Below, piece by piece: positions 8,770 to 18,337 of a stretch of 64,000 nt of DNA. The first letter of the stretch is position 1. Each line of letters starts with the position of its first letter. The stretch spans positions 186,001 to 250,000 of the forward strand of contig JAHRYM010000001.1 in the NCBI GenBank assembly GCA_020622085.1, written 5' to 3'. Source of the DNA: Paracoccaceae bacterium (GTDB taxonomy: Bacteria; Pseudomonadota; Alphaproteobacteria; Rhodobacterales; Rhodobacteraceae). The notes under the pieces were generated by a model. The model saw only the letters and a list, made by a program, of their open reading frames with translations. It had not been told where the DNA came from and ran no database searches. The position numbers were made by a program, and so were the translations under genes.

Positions 8770-10316
8770 GCCGAGCGGCGGAAGCTGGCCCGGAAGTCGG
8801 AAACCCTGAAGGCCCCCACCAGCGCGGCCAGCGCGAGGTACAGGGCAAATCCGGCCGTGCACAGCAGCATGAGCCCGATGTAGCGGTGCCCCGTCGGCTG
8901 AAGCATGTCGTGCATCCGCCCCGCCAGCCACCACAGCCCCGCGCCCATCAAGGCCGAGGCCAGCACGATCCGCGGCAGTCGGGACCGCAGCCGGTCATCG
9001 GCGCGCGCGGCTTCGCCCATCTTGCGGCTGCCCCACCAAAGCTGAAGCATCATCGTCCAGCCGGAAATGGTGGTGCCAAGAGCAGCGGCGATGAAGCCAA
9101 GCGGATACATCAGGCCCACGGCCAGGGCGACGTTCACGATCATCGAATGGATGGCAAAACGGAACGGAGTCCGGGTGTCTTCGCGGGCGAAATACAAGGG
9201 TTGCAGCACCTTCTGCATCACGAAGGCCGGCAAGCCCGCGCCATAGACGGCAAGCGTCAGCGCCGTGGGGATCGTATCGGCAGCGGTGAATTCGCCGCGT
9301 TCGAACAGGACGGAAATCAGCGGCACCGGAATGACCATCAGCGCGACGGCGGCCGGAACGGTCAGGAACAGCGCGAATTCGGTGGCGCGCGACAGGGCGT
9401 AGCGGCTGCCCGCGATGTCTTCGGCCTTCAGCCGGCGCGAGATGTCGGGCAGAAGCACGATGCCGATGGCAATGCCCACGACCCCCAGGGGCAGTTGATA
9501 AAGCCGGTCGGCGTAGTTCAGCCAGGCGATGGCGCCTTCGAAATGGCTGCCGACCTGCCGCCCGACCAGAAGGTTGATCTGCACCACGCCGCCCGCCAGC
9601 ACCGATGGCCCGGCAATCATCAGCAGCCGACGCAGGTCGGTCGTGAAGCGCGGGCGGCGGAAGCGCAGCGGATAGCCCATGCGCGCCGCGGCAATCCAGA
9701 CGATCGCCAGTTGCAAAAACCCGATCAGCGGCGTCGACCAGGCCAGCGTCAGCCCCATGTCCCAGCCCAGCCGGTAGGCCAGCGCCATCGCCACCAGGAA
9801 CACGATGTTGAGCATCACCGGCGCGCCCGCCGCTGCGGCGAAACGGCCCCCCGCGTTCAGAAGGCCCGAGAGCAGCGCGGTGAGCGAGATGAAGAAGATA
9901 TAGGGAAAGCAGATGTTGCCATACTGGATCGCCAGCTCCAACCGTTCGTCCCCGGCAAAGCCCGAGGCCATGGCCAGCACCAGCCACCGCATGCCGATCA
10001 TGGCAAAGACCGAAAACACCGCCACCACCAGCGCGAGGCCCGTGAAGGCATCCTCGGCAAAACGGTGGGCGTCGGCGTCATCGTCGGATTCGAGCTTTTT
10101 TGAAAAGATCGGCACGAAGGCGGTGTTGAAGGCCCCTTCAGCGAAAAAGCGGCGGAACATGTTCGGCAGCGAAAAGGCTACCAGGAACGCCTCGGCCACC
10201 GGGCCGGTGCCCAGGAAGCTGGCGGTCTGCACGTCGCGGGCAAAGCCTGCGATGCGGCTCAGAAGCGTCCAGGCACCAACGGTCAGGAAGCCCCGCATCA
10301 ATCGGATCGGTTTCAT
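8766..10316 (-). CDS. murJ: lipid II flippase MurJ
   Basis: 516 residues and about 14 membrane helices, as in MurJ/MviN. The opening MRGFLTVGAWTLLSRIAGFARD segment and the RRFFAEGAFNTAFVPIF motif are diagnostic. It flips lipid-linked peptidoglycan precursor across the inner membrane. The start lies 3 bp after the glnD stop, so the two are probably cotranscribed and coupled; glnD next to murJ is a familiar alphaproteobacterial arrangement. Confidence 0.95.
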   Translation of the reverse strand: MKPIRLMRGFLTVGAWTLLSRIAGFARDVQTASFLGTGPVAEAFLVAFSLPNMFRRFFAEGAFNTAFVPIFSKKLESDDDADAHRFAEDAFTGLALVVAVFSVFAMIGMRWLVLAMASGFAGDERLELAIQYGNICFPYIFFISLTALLSGLLNAGGRFAAAAGAPVMLNIVFLVAMALAYRLGWDMGLTLAWSTPLIGFLQLAIVWIAAARMGYPLRFRRPRFTTDLRRLLMIAGPSVLAGGVVQINLLVGRQVGSHFEGAIAWLNYADRLYQLPLGVVGIAIGIVLLPDISRRLKAEDIAGSRYALSRATEFALFLTVPAAVALMVIPVPLISVLFERGEFTAADTIPTALTLAVYGAGLPAFVMQKVLQPLYFAREDTRTPFRFAIHSMIVNVALAVGLMYPLGFIAAALGTTISGWTMMLQLWWGSRKMGEAARADDRLRSRLPRIVLASALMGAGLWWLAGRMHDMLQPTGHRYIGLMLLCTAGFALYLALAALVGAFRVSDFRASFRRSA

Positions 10317-10319
10317 CTG

Positions 10320-13124
10320 TCAGGTCCGGGCGCGCTCGGCCCCTTCGGTGATGGCCTGGCGCAGTTTCTTTTCCAGCGCCTCTTGGCGCGATTTGGTGTG
10401 CAGCTTCAAGCCGAACATGTCCTTCACATAGAAGCTGTCGACGACCTGCGCGCCAAAAGTCGCGATCACGGCGCTGGCGATGTAGATGTTGTTGGCGGCG
10501 AGCGTCCGCGTCAGGTCGTAAAGCAGGCCGGGGCGGTCGCGGGTATCGACCTCGATGATGGTGTAGATTTCCGATCCTTCGTTGTCGAAGCTGATCGTGG
10601 TCGGAAAGCGGAATTCGCGTTCGCGTTTCTTCACCTTGTCGCGGCTGCGCATCGCGTCGCGGGTCACAACCTCGCCCTTGAGCGTCTTCTCGATCATCTG
10701 GCGCAGGCGGGGCAGGCGCTCAACCTCATAAGGAGCGCCGTCGTCGTCCTGTATCCAGAAGACGGCCGTCGCGTAGCCGTCCTTCGATGTATAGGTGCGC
10801 GCATCGACGACATTGGCACCGACCAGCGCCAGCGCGCCCGCCAGACGCGAGAAGATGCCGGGGTGATCGGCCAGCGCGAAACAGGCGCGCGTCGCGTCGT
10901 GGTTGGCGTCGGGTTTAAGGTCAAGGCGGATTTCATCCTCCGGGATGTCGCGCAGGAGCTCGGCAAAGACGATCTGCGTTTCGGTCGAAAGCCCCTGCCA
11001 GTAGGGCAGGTAATGGCGCCCCAGTTCGGTCCTGAGATCCTTCGGATCCCAGTTCGCCAGCGCAGTGCGCACGGCGCGGCGGGCTTCCTCGATGCCACGT
11101 TCGCGGCGCGCTTCCTCGATCCCGCCTTCCAGCATGGCGACGGTTTCACCGTGCAGGCGTCGCAGCAGCATGGCCTTCCAGTTGTTCCATGTGGTCGGGC
11201 CGACGCCGCGGATGTCGCAGACCGTCAGCACCGTCAGCAAGTCAAGACGCTTGCGGGATTTCACCGCCTTGGCAAAGTCGCGCACCGTGCGGGGGTCGGA
11301 CAGGTCGCGTTTCTGCGCCACGTCGGACATGAGCAGGTGATATCGGATCAGCCATTCGACGGTTTCGCATTCCTCGGTGCTCAGGCCGAGCCGGGGGGCG
11401 ATCCGGCGTGCCATCTGTGCGCCCAGTATCGAATGGTCCTCGGGGCGGCCCTTGCCGATGTCATGCAGGAGCAGCGCCACATAAAGCACCCGGCGGTTGA
11501 CGCCTTCCTTGAGTATCCCCGAGGCGACCGGCAGTTCCTCAACCAGCTCGCCGCGTTCGATCTGCGCCAGGTTGCGGATGCACTGGATGGTGTGTTCGTC
11601 GACCGTGTAGTGGTGGTAGACGTTGAACTGCATCATGGCGACGATGGTGCCGAATTCCGGGATGAAGGCGCCCAGCACGCCCAGTTCGTTCATGCGCCGC
11701 AGCGATCGTTCGGGGTTCCCGTGCTTGAGCAGCAGGTCAAGGAAAATCCGGTTGGCTTCGGGGTTGTCGCGCAAGGTGTCGTCGATCAGCGAAAGCTGCG
11801 AGGTGACAACCCGCATCGCATCGGGGTGGATCAGCATGCCCGTCCGCAACGCCTCTTCGAAAAGACGCAGCATGTTCAGCGGATTGTCGGTCAGCACGGC
11901 AGGTGTGTTAAAGTTGAGCCGCCCCCGGTCTTCGCGGAATCCCGCGCGCAGCTTCGGCTTGCGGCGCAGCAGGCGTTGCAGCACCGGCACCGGCTTGGCG
12001 TGGCGTCCTTCCATCGCCGTGAGGAAAACCCGCGTGAGTTCGCCCACATGGGTGGCGTGACGGAAATAGTCCTGCATGAAGATTTCGACCCCGCGACGAC
12101 CGGCGCTGTCCTGATAACCCATGCGCGCCGCCACCTCGACCTGCAGATCGAAGGTCAGCTGGTCCATCATGCGGCCTGCGATCAGGTGCAGGTGGCACCT
12201 GACCGCCCAGAGGAAATCAGCCGCTGCCTCGAAGGCATGGTATTCGTCGTGGGTGAAGACGCCGACATCGACCAGCGCGCCGCGGGTTTCGACGGGATGG
12301 AGGTATTTCGCAAGCCAGTAGAGCGTCTGAAGATCACGCAGGCCGCCCTTGCCCTCTTTCACGTTGGGTTCCAGAACGTAGCGCTGGCCCTGCCGCTTGT
12401 GACGTTCGGCCCGTTCGGCAAGCTTGGCCTCGACAAACTCGGTGGCGGTGCCATCGAAGAGTTCGGCGCGGAGCCGGTCGCGCAATTCCGTGGCCAGTGG
12501 TTCGTGGCCAACAAGGAATCGGTGTTCCAGAAGCGCCGTGCGGATGGTGAAATCCTCGCGCCCCAGACGCAGGCAATCATCGACGGTGCGGCTGGCGTGG
12601 CCGACTTTCAGCTTCAGATCCCACATCAGGTAAAGCATCGTCTCGATGATGCTTTCGGTCCAGGCGGTTTCCTTCCATGGCGTCAGGAACAGCAGGTCCA
12701 CATCCGAAAACGGCGCCATTTCGGCGCGGCCAAACCCACCCACCGCCAGAACCGCGATACGCTCGGATTCGGTCGGGTTGGCCTGCGGATGGAACTTCTG
12801 CGAGGCAAGCTGGAAGATCAGTGCAATCAGCGCATCGGTCGCGGCCGCATAGGCCGCGGTCGTCGCGGCAGCGGCGCGCGGATGATCGGCCAGATCTGCG
12901 GCAATCCGGGCCAGAGCCTCGGCCCGGGCCTCGCGCAGGACCGGCGCCGCCGCATTGCGCATGGCCTTTGCATCATTCGGGGCCACTTGCGCCAGAGCGG
13001 CGCCAAGGCGTTCGACCATGGCTTGCGTGTCAAACAGCGCTGCGGCCCCGACCGCTGCGGGCAGTGGTGGGGCTGCGGGTGCCAGTTGCGGGGCAGATGC
13101 CGCGCCGTCAGAGACCGGTGCCAC
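10320..13124 (-). CDS. glnD: [protein-PII] uridylyltransferase/uridylyl-removing enzyme
   Basis: 934 residues. The nucleotidyltransferase site GGFGRAEMAPFSDVDLLFL lies near residue 135, the HD phosphohydrolase site LLHDIGKGRPEDHS is central, and two ACT domains close the protein (about 710-930). GlnD senses glutamine and uridylylates PII. The proposed start is a GTG at 13124, overlapping the end of the upstream lipoprotein gene by 17 bp; the ATG at 13019 (899 residues) is an alternative that would remove only an Ala/Pro-rich leader. It is cotranscribed with murJ downstream. Confidence 0.95.
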   Translation of the reverse strand: MAPVSDGAASAPQLAPAAPPLPAAVGAAALFDTQAMVERLGAALAQVAPNDAKAMRNAAAPVLREARAEALARIAADLADHPRAAAATTAAYAAATDALIALIFQLASQKFHPQANPTESERIAVLAVGGFGRAEMAPFSDVDLLFLTPWKETAWTESIIETMLYLMWDLKLKVGHASRTVDDCLRLGREDFTIRTALLEHRFLVGHEPLATELRDRLRAELFDGTATEFVEAKLAERAERHKRQGQRYVLEPNVKEGKGGLRDLQTLYWLAKYLHPVETRGALVDVGVFTHDEYHAFEAAADFLWAVRCHLHLIAGRMMDQLTFDLQVEVAARMGYQDSAGRRGVEIFMQDYFRHATHVGELTRVFLTAMEGRHAKPVPVLQRLLRRKPKLRAGFREDRGRLNFNTPAVLTDNPLNMLRLFEEALRTGMLIHPDAMRVVTSQLSLIDDTLRDNPEANRIFLDLLLKHGNPERSLRRMNELGVLGAFIPEFGTIVAMMQFNVYHHYTVDEHTIQCIRNLAQIERGELVEELPVASGILKEGVNRRVLYVALLLHDIGKGRPEDHSILGAQMARRIAPRLGLSTEECETVEWLIRYHLLMSDVAQKRDLSDPRTVRDFAKAVKSRKRLDLLTVLTVCDIRGVGPTTWNNWKAMLLRRLHGETVAMLEGGIEEARRERGIEEARRAVRTALANWDPKDLRTELGRHYLPYWQGLSTETQIVFAELLRDIPEDEIRLDLKPDANHDATRACFALADHPGIFSRLAGALALVGANVVDARTYTSKDGYATAVFWIQDDDGAPYEVERLPRLRQMIEKTLKGEVVTRDAMRSRDKVKKREREFRFPTTISFDNEGSEIYTIIEVDTRDRPGLLYDLTRTLAANNIYIASAVIATFGAQVVDSFYVKDMFGLKLHTKSRQEALEKKLRQAITEGAERART

Positions 13125-14274
13125 CGAAGCTTCTCGGCGCGGCGTCGATCACGACGACCTGGTTGTTGCGGATGGTGGCGACGGCCAGGCCGCGTTCGTT
13201 GGATCCGTCGGGCAACAGGCGGAATACGCCATTCACGCCGGCAAAGCCCGATCCTTGCGTCAGCGCAGCGCGGCTCAGCGCGTCCTTGCGTCCGGAACGG
13301 ACAAGGGCGCCGATGGCCGCGATCCCGTCATAGGCAAGCCCGGCGATCGGGTGCGGCGGCTGGCCATAGGCTTGCTGGTAACGGGCGTTGAACTGGTTGG
13401 TCAGCCCCGGATCGGGCATGGCAAACCATCCGCCCTGAACGCCGGGAAGGGCCAGCGTGGCCGAGGGCAGATCCCAGCGTGTCAGGCCGACGAACTGGGC
13501 AGTGACATTCGACAGGCCCTGTTCGGGCAGAAGCTGTGTCAGCAGCGGCAGGGCACCTGCGGTATCCGCCGTGAAGAAGACGGCATTGGCGCCTGTGGCG
13601 CGCTGCTGCGCCACGATGCCGGGGACCGTCTGCATCACGCCCTGTTGCGAAAAGTCATAGCCGACGGTGCCTGCGACCTGGACCGAACTCTTGCGCGCCG
13701 CATTGGCGATCGCCCGGCTGCCAAGATTCCCGGCGGGGTTGTTTTCATGGACGATCAGGATGTTGCGCTTGCCCTGCGTCGCGCCATAGCCGACCAGCCG
13801 GTTGGCGGTGTTCTGGAAGGTGGGCCCCAGGACAAAGACGTTGCCCCCGGCAATGTCGGTATTGTTCGAGAAGGACAGGACATTGACGCCTTTCGACGCC
13901 ACGGCAAGCCCCGCCGCATTGGCCGTTTCGGCATAGACGGGACCAAGGATGATCTTGGCGCCTTCTGCCACTGCCCGGTTGGCTGCGGCCGCGCCCGACC
14001 CGGCGCCCGCACCCGCATCATAGACGCGAAGGGTGATCTTGGCGCCGCTCAGGTCGCGGACCGCCAGCTCTGCCGCCTGCTGGAGGCTGCGGGCAAGAAC
14101 GTCGTCGCCCGCGCTGCCCGAGGGCAGCAGGAGCGCGACCTGAACCGCCTCGCCGGAGGCGACGGCCGGCGCCCGGCTGGTGGCCACGGGTTCGCAGCCC
14201 GAAAGGGCAGCGGCGGCGACAGTCATGGTGACAAGGCTCCACACCTTGCGGGCGGTCGATAAAACGGCGAACAT
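13108..14274 (-). CDS. LpoA-like penicillin-binding protein activator lipoprotein
   Basis: 388 residues. An N-terminal signal ending in the lipobox ALSGC predicts an acylated lipoprotein, followed by a periplasmic-binding-protein type I fold (ALLLPSGSAGDDVLARSLQQAAELAVRD at the start; IAGLAYDGIAAIGAL near the end). The fold and size match the C-terminal domain of LpoA, which stimulates peptidoglycan synthases, and similar genes are annotated this way in Rhodobacterales. It heads the glnD-murJ strand block and is divergent from rsmI. A branched-chain amino-acid-binding protein would be the alternative, but no transporter genes are adjacent. Confidence 0.8.
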   Translation of the reverse strand: MFAVLSTARKVWSLVTMTVAAAALSGCEPVATSRAPAVASGEAVQVALLLPSGSAGDDVLARSLQQAAELAVRDLSGAKITLRVYDAGAGAGSGAAAANRAVAEGAKIILGPVYAETANAAGLAVASKGVNVLSFSNNTDIAGGNVFVLGPTFQNTANRLVGYGATQGKRNILIVHENNPAGNLGSRAIANAARKSSVQVAGTVGYDFSQQGVMQTVPGIVAQQRATGANAVFFTADTAGALPLLTQLLPEQGLSNVTAQFVGLTRWDLPSATLALPGVQGGWFAMPDPGLTNQFNARYQQAYGQPPHPIAGLAYDGIAAIGALVRSGRKDALSRAALTQGSGFAGVNGVFRLLPDGSNERGLAVATIRNNQVVVIDAAPRSFGGTGL

Positions 14275-14378
14275 TCTGAAATCCTCATCGGGCAGACGAT
14301 GGGGCCGACCCTAAAGCCTTGGCGCCACGAAGTAAACTTTCGCAAGGCCCGACAGGCAGTTTCCGGCAGGTAGAGCAG

Positions 14379-15248
14379 ATGTCGCAATTCACAGCCAAGG
14401 GCGGTAGGGGCACCCTGGACCCGGGCCTTTATTTTGTGGCGACTCCGATCGGTTCGGCGCGCGACATCACGCTGCGCGCGCTCGACATCCTGCGCGATGC
14501 CGACGTGATTGCCGCCGAGGATACGCGGACGCTGCGGCACCTGATGGACATTCACGGGGTTGCGCTCGGGGATCGGCCGCTGGTGGCCTATCACGATCAC
14601 AACGGCGAACGAATCAGGCCCCGCCTTCTGCGGGCGCTGGCCGAGGGAAAGTCGGTCGCCTATGCCTCCGAGGCCGGAACGCCTTTGGTCGCAGACCCCG
14701 GCTTCCAGCTTTCGCGCGCGGCGATCGCGGCAGGCTATCCCGTCCGCACCGCGCCCGGGCCTTCGGCGGCCATCGCGGCGCTGACGGTGGCGGGGCTGCC
14801 GTCCGACCGCTTTCTGTTCGCAGGCTTTCCGCCGACCGGCGGAGGGCGCCGAAAATGGCTGGCGGATCTGGCGGCGGTCCGCGCAACCTTGATCTTCTAC
14901 GAATCTCCGAAGCGCGTTGGCGAATTGTTAGGGGATTTGCTGTCAAGCTTGGGGAACCGGCAGGCTGTCGTGTGCCGGGAACTGACGAAACGCTTCGAAG
15001 AAGTGACGCGCGGTTCGCTTTCGGACTTGGCGGGCGGCTTTGCGGATCGGGATGTGAAGGGTGAAATCGTCGTTCTTGTCGACCGCGGCGAAGAACAGAT
15101 CGCCGATGAGGAGACGGTGGATGAAGCAATGCGCAAGGCGCTGATGCAGATGTCGGTCAAGGATGCCGCGCAGGCGGTCGCCGAAGCCTACGGCTTGCAG
15201 AAGCGGGCTGCCTATCAACTGGCCCTGAAGATCGGTGGTGAAGAATGA
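14379..15248 (+). CDS. rsmI: 16S rRNA (cytidine1402-2'-O)-methyltransferase
   Basis: 289 residues from the ATG at 14379. The tetrapyrrole-methylase fold starts with GLYFVATPIGSARDITLRALDIL, then AAEDTRTLRHLM, SEAGTPLVADPGF and APGPSAAIAALTVAGLPSDRF, all typical of RsmI. It methylates C1402 of 16S rRNA in the decoding centre. Its stop overlaps the start of the YraN gene (ATGA, 15245-15248). The rsmI-yraN-gshB order is common in alphaproteobacteria. The divergent partner is the LpoA-like gene. Confidence 0.93.
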   Translation: MSQFTAKGGRGTLDPGLYFVATPIGSARDITLRALDILRDADVIAAEDTRTLRHLMDIHGVALGDRPLVAYHDHNGERIRPRLLRALAEGKSVAYASEAGTPLVADPGFQLSRAAIAAGYPVRTAPGPSAAIAALTVAGLPSDRFLFAGFPPTGGGRRKWLADLAAVRATLIFYESPKRVGELLGDLLSSLGNRQAVVCRELTKRFEEVTRGSLSDLAGGFADRDVKGEIVVLVDRGEEQIADEETVDEAMRKALMQMSVKDAAQAVAEAYGLQKRAAYQLALKIGGEE

Positions 15249-15622
15249 AAAGACCTTCCGAGCGGTCCCGGCGCGGGGCTTTGGCATGGCATTCGGGCAA
15301 TGCCGCCGAAGAAGCGACCGCGCGGTATTACGAATCCCGTGGCGCGCGAATCGCAGCACGGCGCTGGCGTGGCCGTGCGGGCGAAATCGACCTGATCCTG
15401 CGCGAAGGGTCGCGGGTCGTCTTTGTCGAAGTGAAGAAGGCCGACACCCATGCCGCCGCAGCAGAACGGCTGGGGGCGCGGCAGCAGGACCGGATCTGGC
15501 GGGCCGCCAGTGAATTCATCGGCGGTGAACCGATGGGCCAGGATACCGAAGTGCGTTTCGATGTTGCGTTGATGGATTCGCTCGGCCGGATCGAAGTTGT
15601 GGCGAACGCCATCGGGTGCTGA
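15245..15622 (+). CDS. YraN family (UPF0102) endonuclease-fold protein
   Basis: 125 residues. The core ARRWRGRAGEIDLILREGSRVVFVEVKKA carries the GEID...EVK motif of the restriction-endonuclease-like UPF0102 family; this member has KKAD where most have KxR. Function is poorly known; a role in DNA processing is suggested by the fold only. It is translationally coupled to rsmI by a 4-bp overlap and followed by gshB after 63 bp. Confidence 0.85.
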   Translation: MKRPSERSRRGALAWHSGNAAEEATARYYESRGARIAARRWRGRAGEIDLILREGSRVVFVEVKKADTHAAAAERLGARQQDRIWRAASEFIGGEPMGQDTEVRFDVALMDSLGRIEVVANAIGC

Positions 15623-15685
15623 GGCGCATTGCATCCCGCGCAGGGTTCCGCCATCAAAGGTCGAAATGTCACGCCGGAGGATGAG

Positions 15686-16630
15686 ATGGGCCTGAAGGTC
15701 GCCTTGCAGATGGATCCGATCGGTCCGGTCAATATCGACGCCGACAGCACCTTCCGCATCGGGATCGAGGCGCAGTTGCGCGGGCACAGCCTGTTCTACT
15801 ACACGCCCGACCGGCTGGCCTATCGCGAGGGCCGCATCGTCGCGCGCGGATGGCCGATCGAGTTGCGGCGCGAGAAAGGAAACTTTTTCACGCTGGGTGC
15901 GGAAACCGAGGTCGATCTTGGCACATTCGACGTGGTCTGGCTGCGTCAGGATCCGCCCTTCGACATGGGTTACATCACCACGACGCATCTGCTGGAGCGG
16001 ATCCATCCGAAGACGCTTGTCGTCAACGATCCGTTCTGGGTGCGCAACTTCCCCGAAAAGCTTCTGGTACTGGATTTCCCGACGCTCACTCCGCCGACAC
16101 TGGTGGCGCGCGATCTGGCCACGATCCGTGCCTTCAAGCACGAACACGGCGATATCATCCTGAAGCCGCTTTATGGCAATGGCGGCGCGGGGGTCTTCCG
16201 GCTGGACCCGAACGACCGCAACCTTGCCTCGCTGCATGAGCTTTTCACCGGAATTTCGCGCGAACCCCTGATCGCGCAGAAATACGTCCCCGATGTGGTG
16301 CGCGGCGACAAGCGGATCATCCTGGTGGATGGGGAACCCGTGGGCGCCATCAACCGCGTGCCAGCCGAAGGCGAGACGCGGTCGAACATGCATGTCGGCG
16401 GGCGGCCGGAAAAGGTGGGCCTGACCGAGCGTGACCTGGAAATCTGCGCGGCGATCGGGCCGACTTTGCGCGAAAAGGGCCAGATCTTCGTCGGCATCGA
16501 CGTGATCGGCAACTGGCTGACGGAAATCAACGTGACCTCGCCCACCGGCATCCAGGAACTGGAGCGGTTCGACGGCACCAATGCCGCCGAACGTATCTGG
16601 CAGGCGATCGAGGCAAGACGGGCGGTATGA
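15686..16630 (+). CDS. gshB: glutathione synthetase
   Basis: 314 residues, the normal length. It opens with [21 protein letters not shown], the GshB signature, and has the ATP-grasp elements [16 protein letters not shown] and the C-terminal [28 protein letters not shown]. It joins gamma-glutamylcysteine and glycine. The start at 15686 is set by a CGGAGG site 5 bases upstream; a longer in-frame reading to 15629 is less likely. About 150 bp of unassigned sequence follows before the convergent ComM-type gene. Confidence 0.95.
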   Translation: MGLKVALQMDPIGPVNIDADSTFRIGIEAQLRGHSLFYYTPDRLAYREGRIVARGWPIELRREKGNFFTLGAETEVDLGTFDVVWLRQDPPFDMGYITTTHLLERIHPKTLVVNDPFWVRNFPEKLLVLDFPTLTPPTLVARDLATIRAFKHEHGDIILKPLYGNGGAGVFRLDPNDRNLASLHELFTGISREPLIAQKYVPDVVRGDKRIILVDGEPVGAINRVPAEGETRSNMHVGGRPEKVGLTERDLEICAAIGPTLREKGQIFVGIDVIGNWLTEINVTSPTGIQELERFDGTNAAERIWQAIEARRAV

Positions 16631-16778
16631 GGGGGCTGGACAGGCGGAACAGATACGCCGGCCTGTCGATGGAGGTTTGCGCGGCAGGTGTGGGTGCCCG
16701 GCCTCCGTCCCTGACAGCTTTGGCGAGAGCGGCCCGGCGCTGGCCAAGCGGACCCGGCGTCAGCGCGCCAGCAAAGGG

Positions 16779-18293
16779 TTAGCGCGAGATTTGTGAGGCC
16801 AGGCGGAAACTGACGGCTTCGGCCACATGCGGCTGGCGCACGGACTCTGATCCGGCCAGATCGGCGATGGTGCGCGCGACTCGCAGAACCCGGTGATAGC
16901 CGCGTGCAGATAGCTGGAACCGTTCCGCGACCTGTGCCAGCAAGGTGCGGCCCTCGGCATCGGGGGTGGCGATCTCCTCCAGAAGCCGTCCCTCGGCATC
17001 GGCATTCACCCGCACCTCGGGGTGTGTGGCAAAACGTGCGGCCTGCCGATCGCGTGCAGCAGCCACCCGGGCCGCGACCGTGGCGGAGCTTTCGCCTCCG
17101 TCGGGAAGGTCGAGGTCGCGGTAGGCGACGGGCGGCACTTCAACACGCAAGTCGATCCGGTCCATCAGCGGGCCCGAGATGCGGCCCAAGTAGTCGTCGC
17201 CGCAACTGGTGGCGCGGGCGCAGGCGCGGGATGGATCGGTCATGTAGCCGCATTTGCAGGGGTTGGCGGCGGCGATCAGCAGGAACCGACTGGGGTAGCG
17301 GACATGGGCATTGGCGCGGGCGACGACCACCTCGCCGGTTTCGATGGGCTGGCGCAGGGTTTCAAGAACGGCGCGCGGAAATTCGGGAAATTCGTCAAGA
17401 AACAGCACGCCATTATGCGCCAATGATATTTCGCCGGGCCTGGCGCCGCGCCCCCCTCCCACAATCGCCGCCATGGATGCGGTGTGGTGCGGTTCGCGGA
17501 ACGGGCGCGTGCGGCTGATGCCGCCGGCATCCAGAAGACCCGAGAGCGAGTGGATCATCGAGGTTTCCAGCGCCTCGGCCGCCGTCAGCGGCGGCAGGAT
17601 TCCGGGCAGGCGAGCGGCCAGCATCGACTTGCCCGACCCTGGCGTGCCGACCATCAGAAAGTGGTGGCGCCCGGCGGCTGCGATTTCCAGTGCGCGCTTG
17701 GCCCGTTCCTGTCCCTTGACGTCGCGCAGGTCGCGCGCAGGGGGATCATGGCGCACCTCGCCCGGGCGCGCGGCCGCAAGCGGTGCCGCGCCCGTGAAGT
17801 GCCGGACCACTTCGGCGAGGGTCGCGGCGGCAAGAACCGGAGTGGCGCCGACCCAGGCGGCTTCGGGTCCGCAGGCGGCCGGGCAAAGCAGGCTGCGGCC
17901 TTCGGCGGCGGCGGCCATGGCGGCGGGCAGCGCGCCGATCACCGGCACCATCCGCCCGTCCAGCGACAATTCGCCCAATGCAACCGTGCCTTCCACCGCA
18001 TCCACCGGCAGGATCTCGATCGCGGCCAGAAGTGCGAGCGCGATCGGCAGGTCGAAATGGGATCCTTCCTTGGGCAGGTCGGCGGGTGAGAGGTTCACGG
18101 TGATGCGCTTTGACGGCAGGGCGATGGCGAGCGCCGTCAGCGCCGCGCGGACCCGTTCGCGCGCCTCGGACACAGCCTTGTCTGGCAGACCCACGATTGA
18201 AAACGCCGGCATCCCCGCCGAGACGGCGCATTGCACCTCGACCATCCGTGCCTCGACCCCTTCGAAAGCCACCGTATAGGTGCGCGCGATCAT
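16779..18293 (-). CDS. YifB/ComM family Mg-chelatase-like AAA+ ATPase
   Basis: 504 residues. The N-terminal domain (AFEGVEARMVEVQCAVSAGMPAFSIVGL) is followed by an AAA+ core with Walker A GTPGSGKSM and the sequence GVLFLDEFPEF, then the cysteine-containing loop NPCKCGYM. This is the ComM/YifB family; in naturally transformable bacteria ComM is a helicase promoting branch migration during DNA uptake. AGGTGG sits directly before the ATG at 18293. It is monocistronic here. Confidence 0.92.
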   Translation of the reverse strand: MIARTYTVAFEGVEARMVEVQCAVSAGMPAFSIVGLPDKAVSEARERVRAALTALAIALPSKRITVNLSPADLPKEGSHFDLPIALALLAAIEILPVDAVEGTVALGELSLDGRMVPVIGALPAAMAAAAEGRSLLCPAACGPEAAWVGATPVLAAATLAEVVRHFTGAAPLAAARPGEVRHDPPARDLRDVKGQERAKRALEIAAAGRHHFLMVGTPGSGKSMLAARLPGILPPLTAAEALETSMIHSLSGLLDAGGISRTRPFREPHHTASMAAIVGGGRGARPGEISLAHNGVLFLDEFPEFPRAVLETLRQPIETGEVVVARANAHVRYPSRFLLIAAANPCKCGYMTDPSRACARATSCGDDYLGRISGPLMDRIDLRVEVPPVAYRDLDLPDGGESSATVAARVAAARDRQAARFATHPEVRVNADAEGRLLEEIATPDAEGRTLLAQVAERFQLSARGYHRVLRVARTIADLAGSESVRQPHVAEAVSFRLASQISR

Positions 18294-18337
18294 TCCACCT
18301 CCGCAAACCGTTGGTTAACGGTTAGGGGCGAAGCTGT

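Noticed and set aside
10383-13391. Very long open frame antisense to glnD (about 1000 codons), with similar long antisense frames opposite other genes
   Set aside because: High GC at third positions removes stops on the opposite strand. The translation is His/Arg/Gln-rich with no domain, whereas glnD is clear.
16631-16778. tRNA or small RNA in the gap between gshB and the ComM-type gene
   Set aside because: No cloverleaf, promoter or terminator pattern could be made out.
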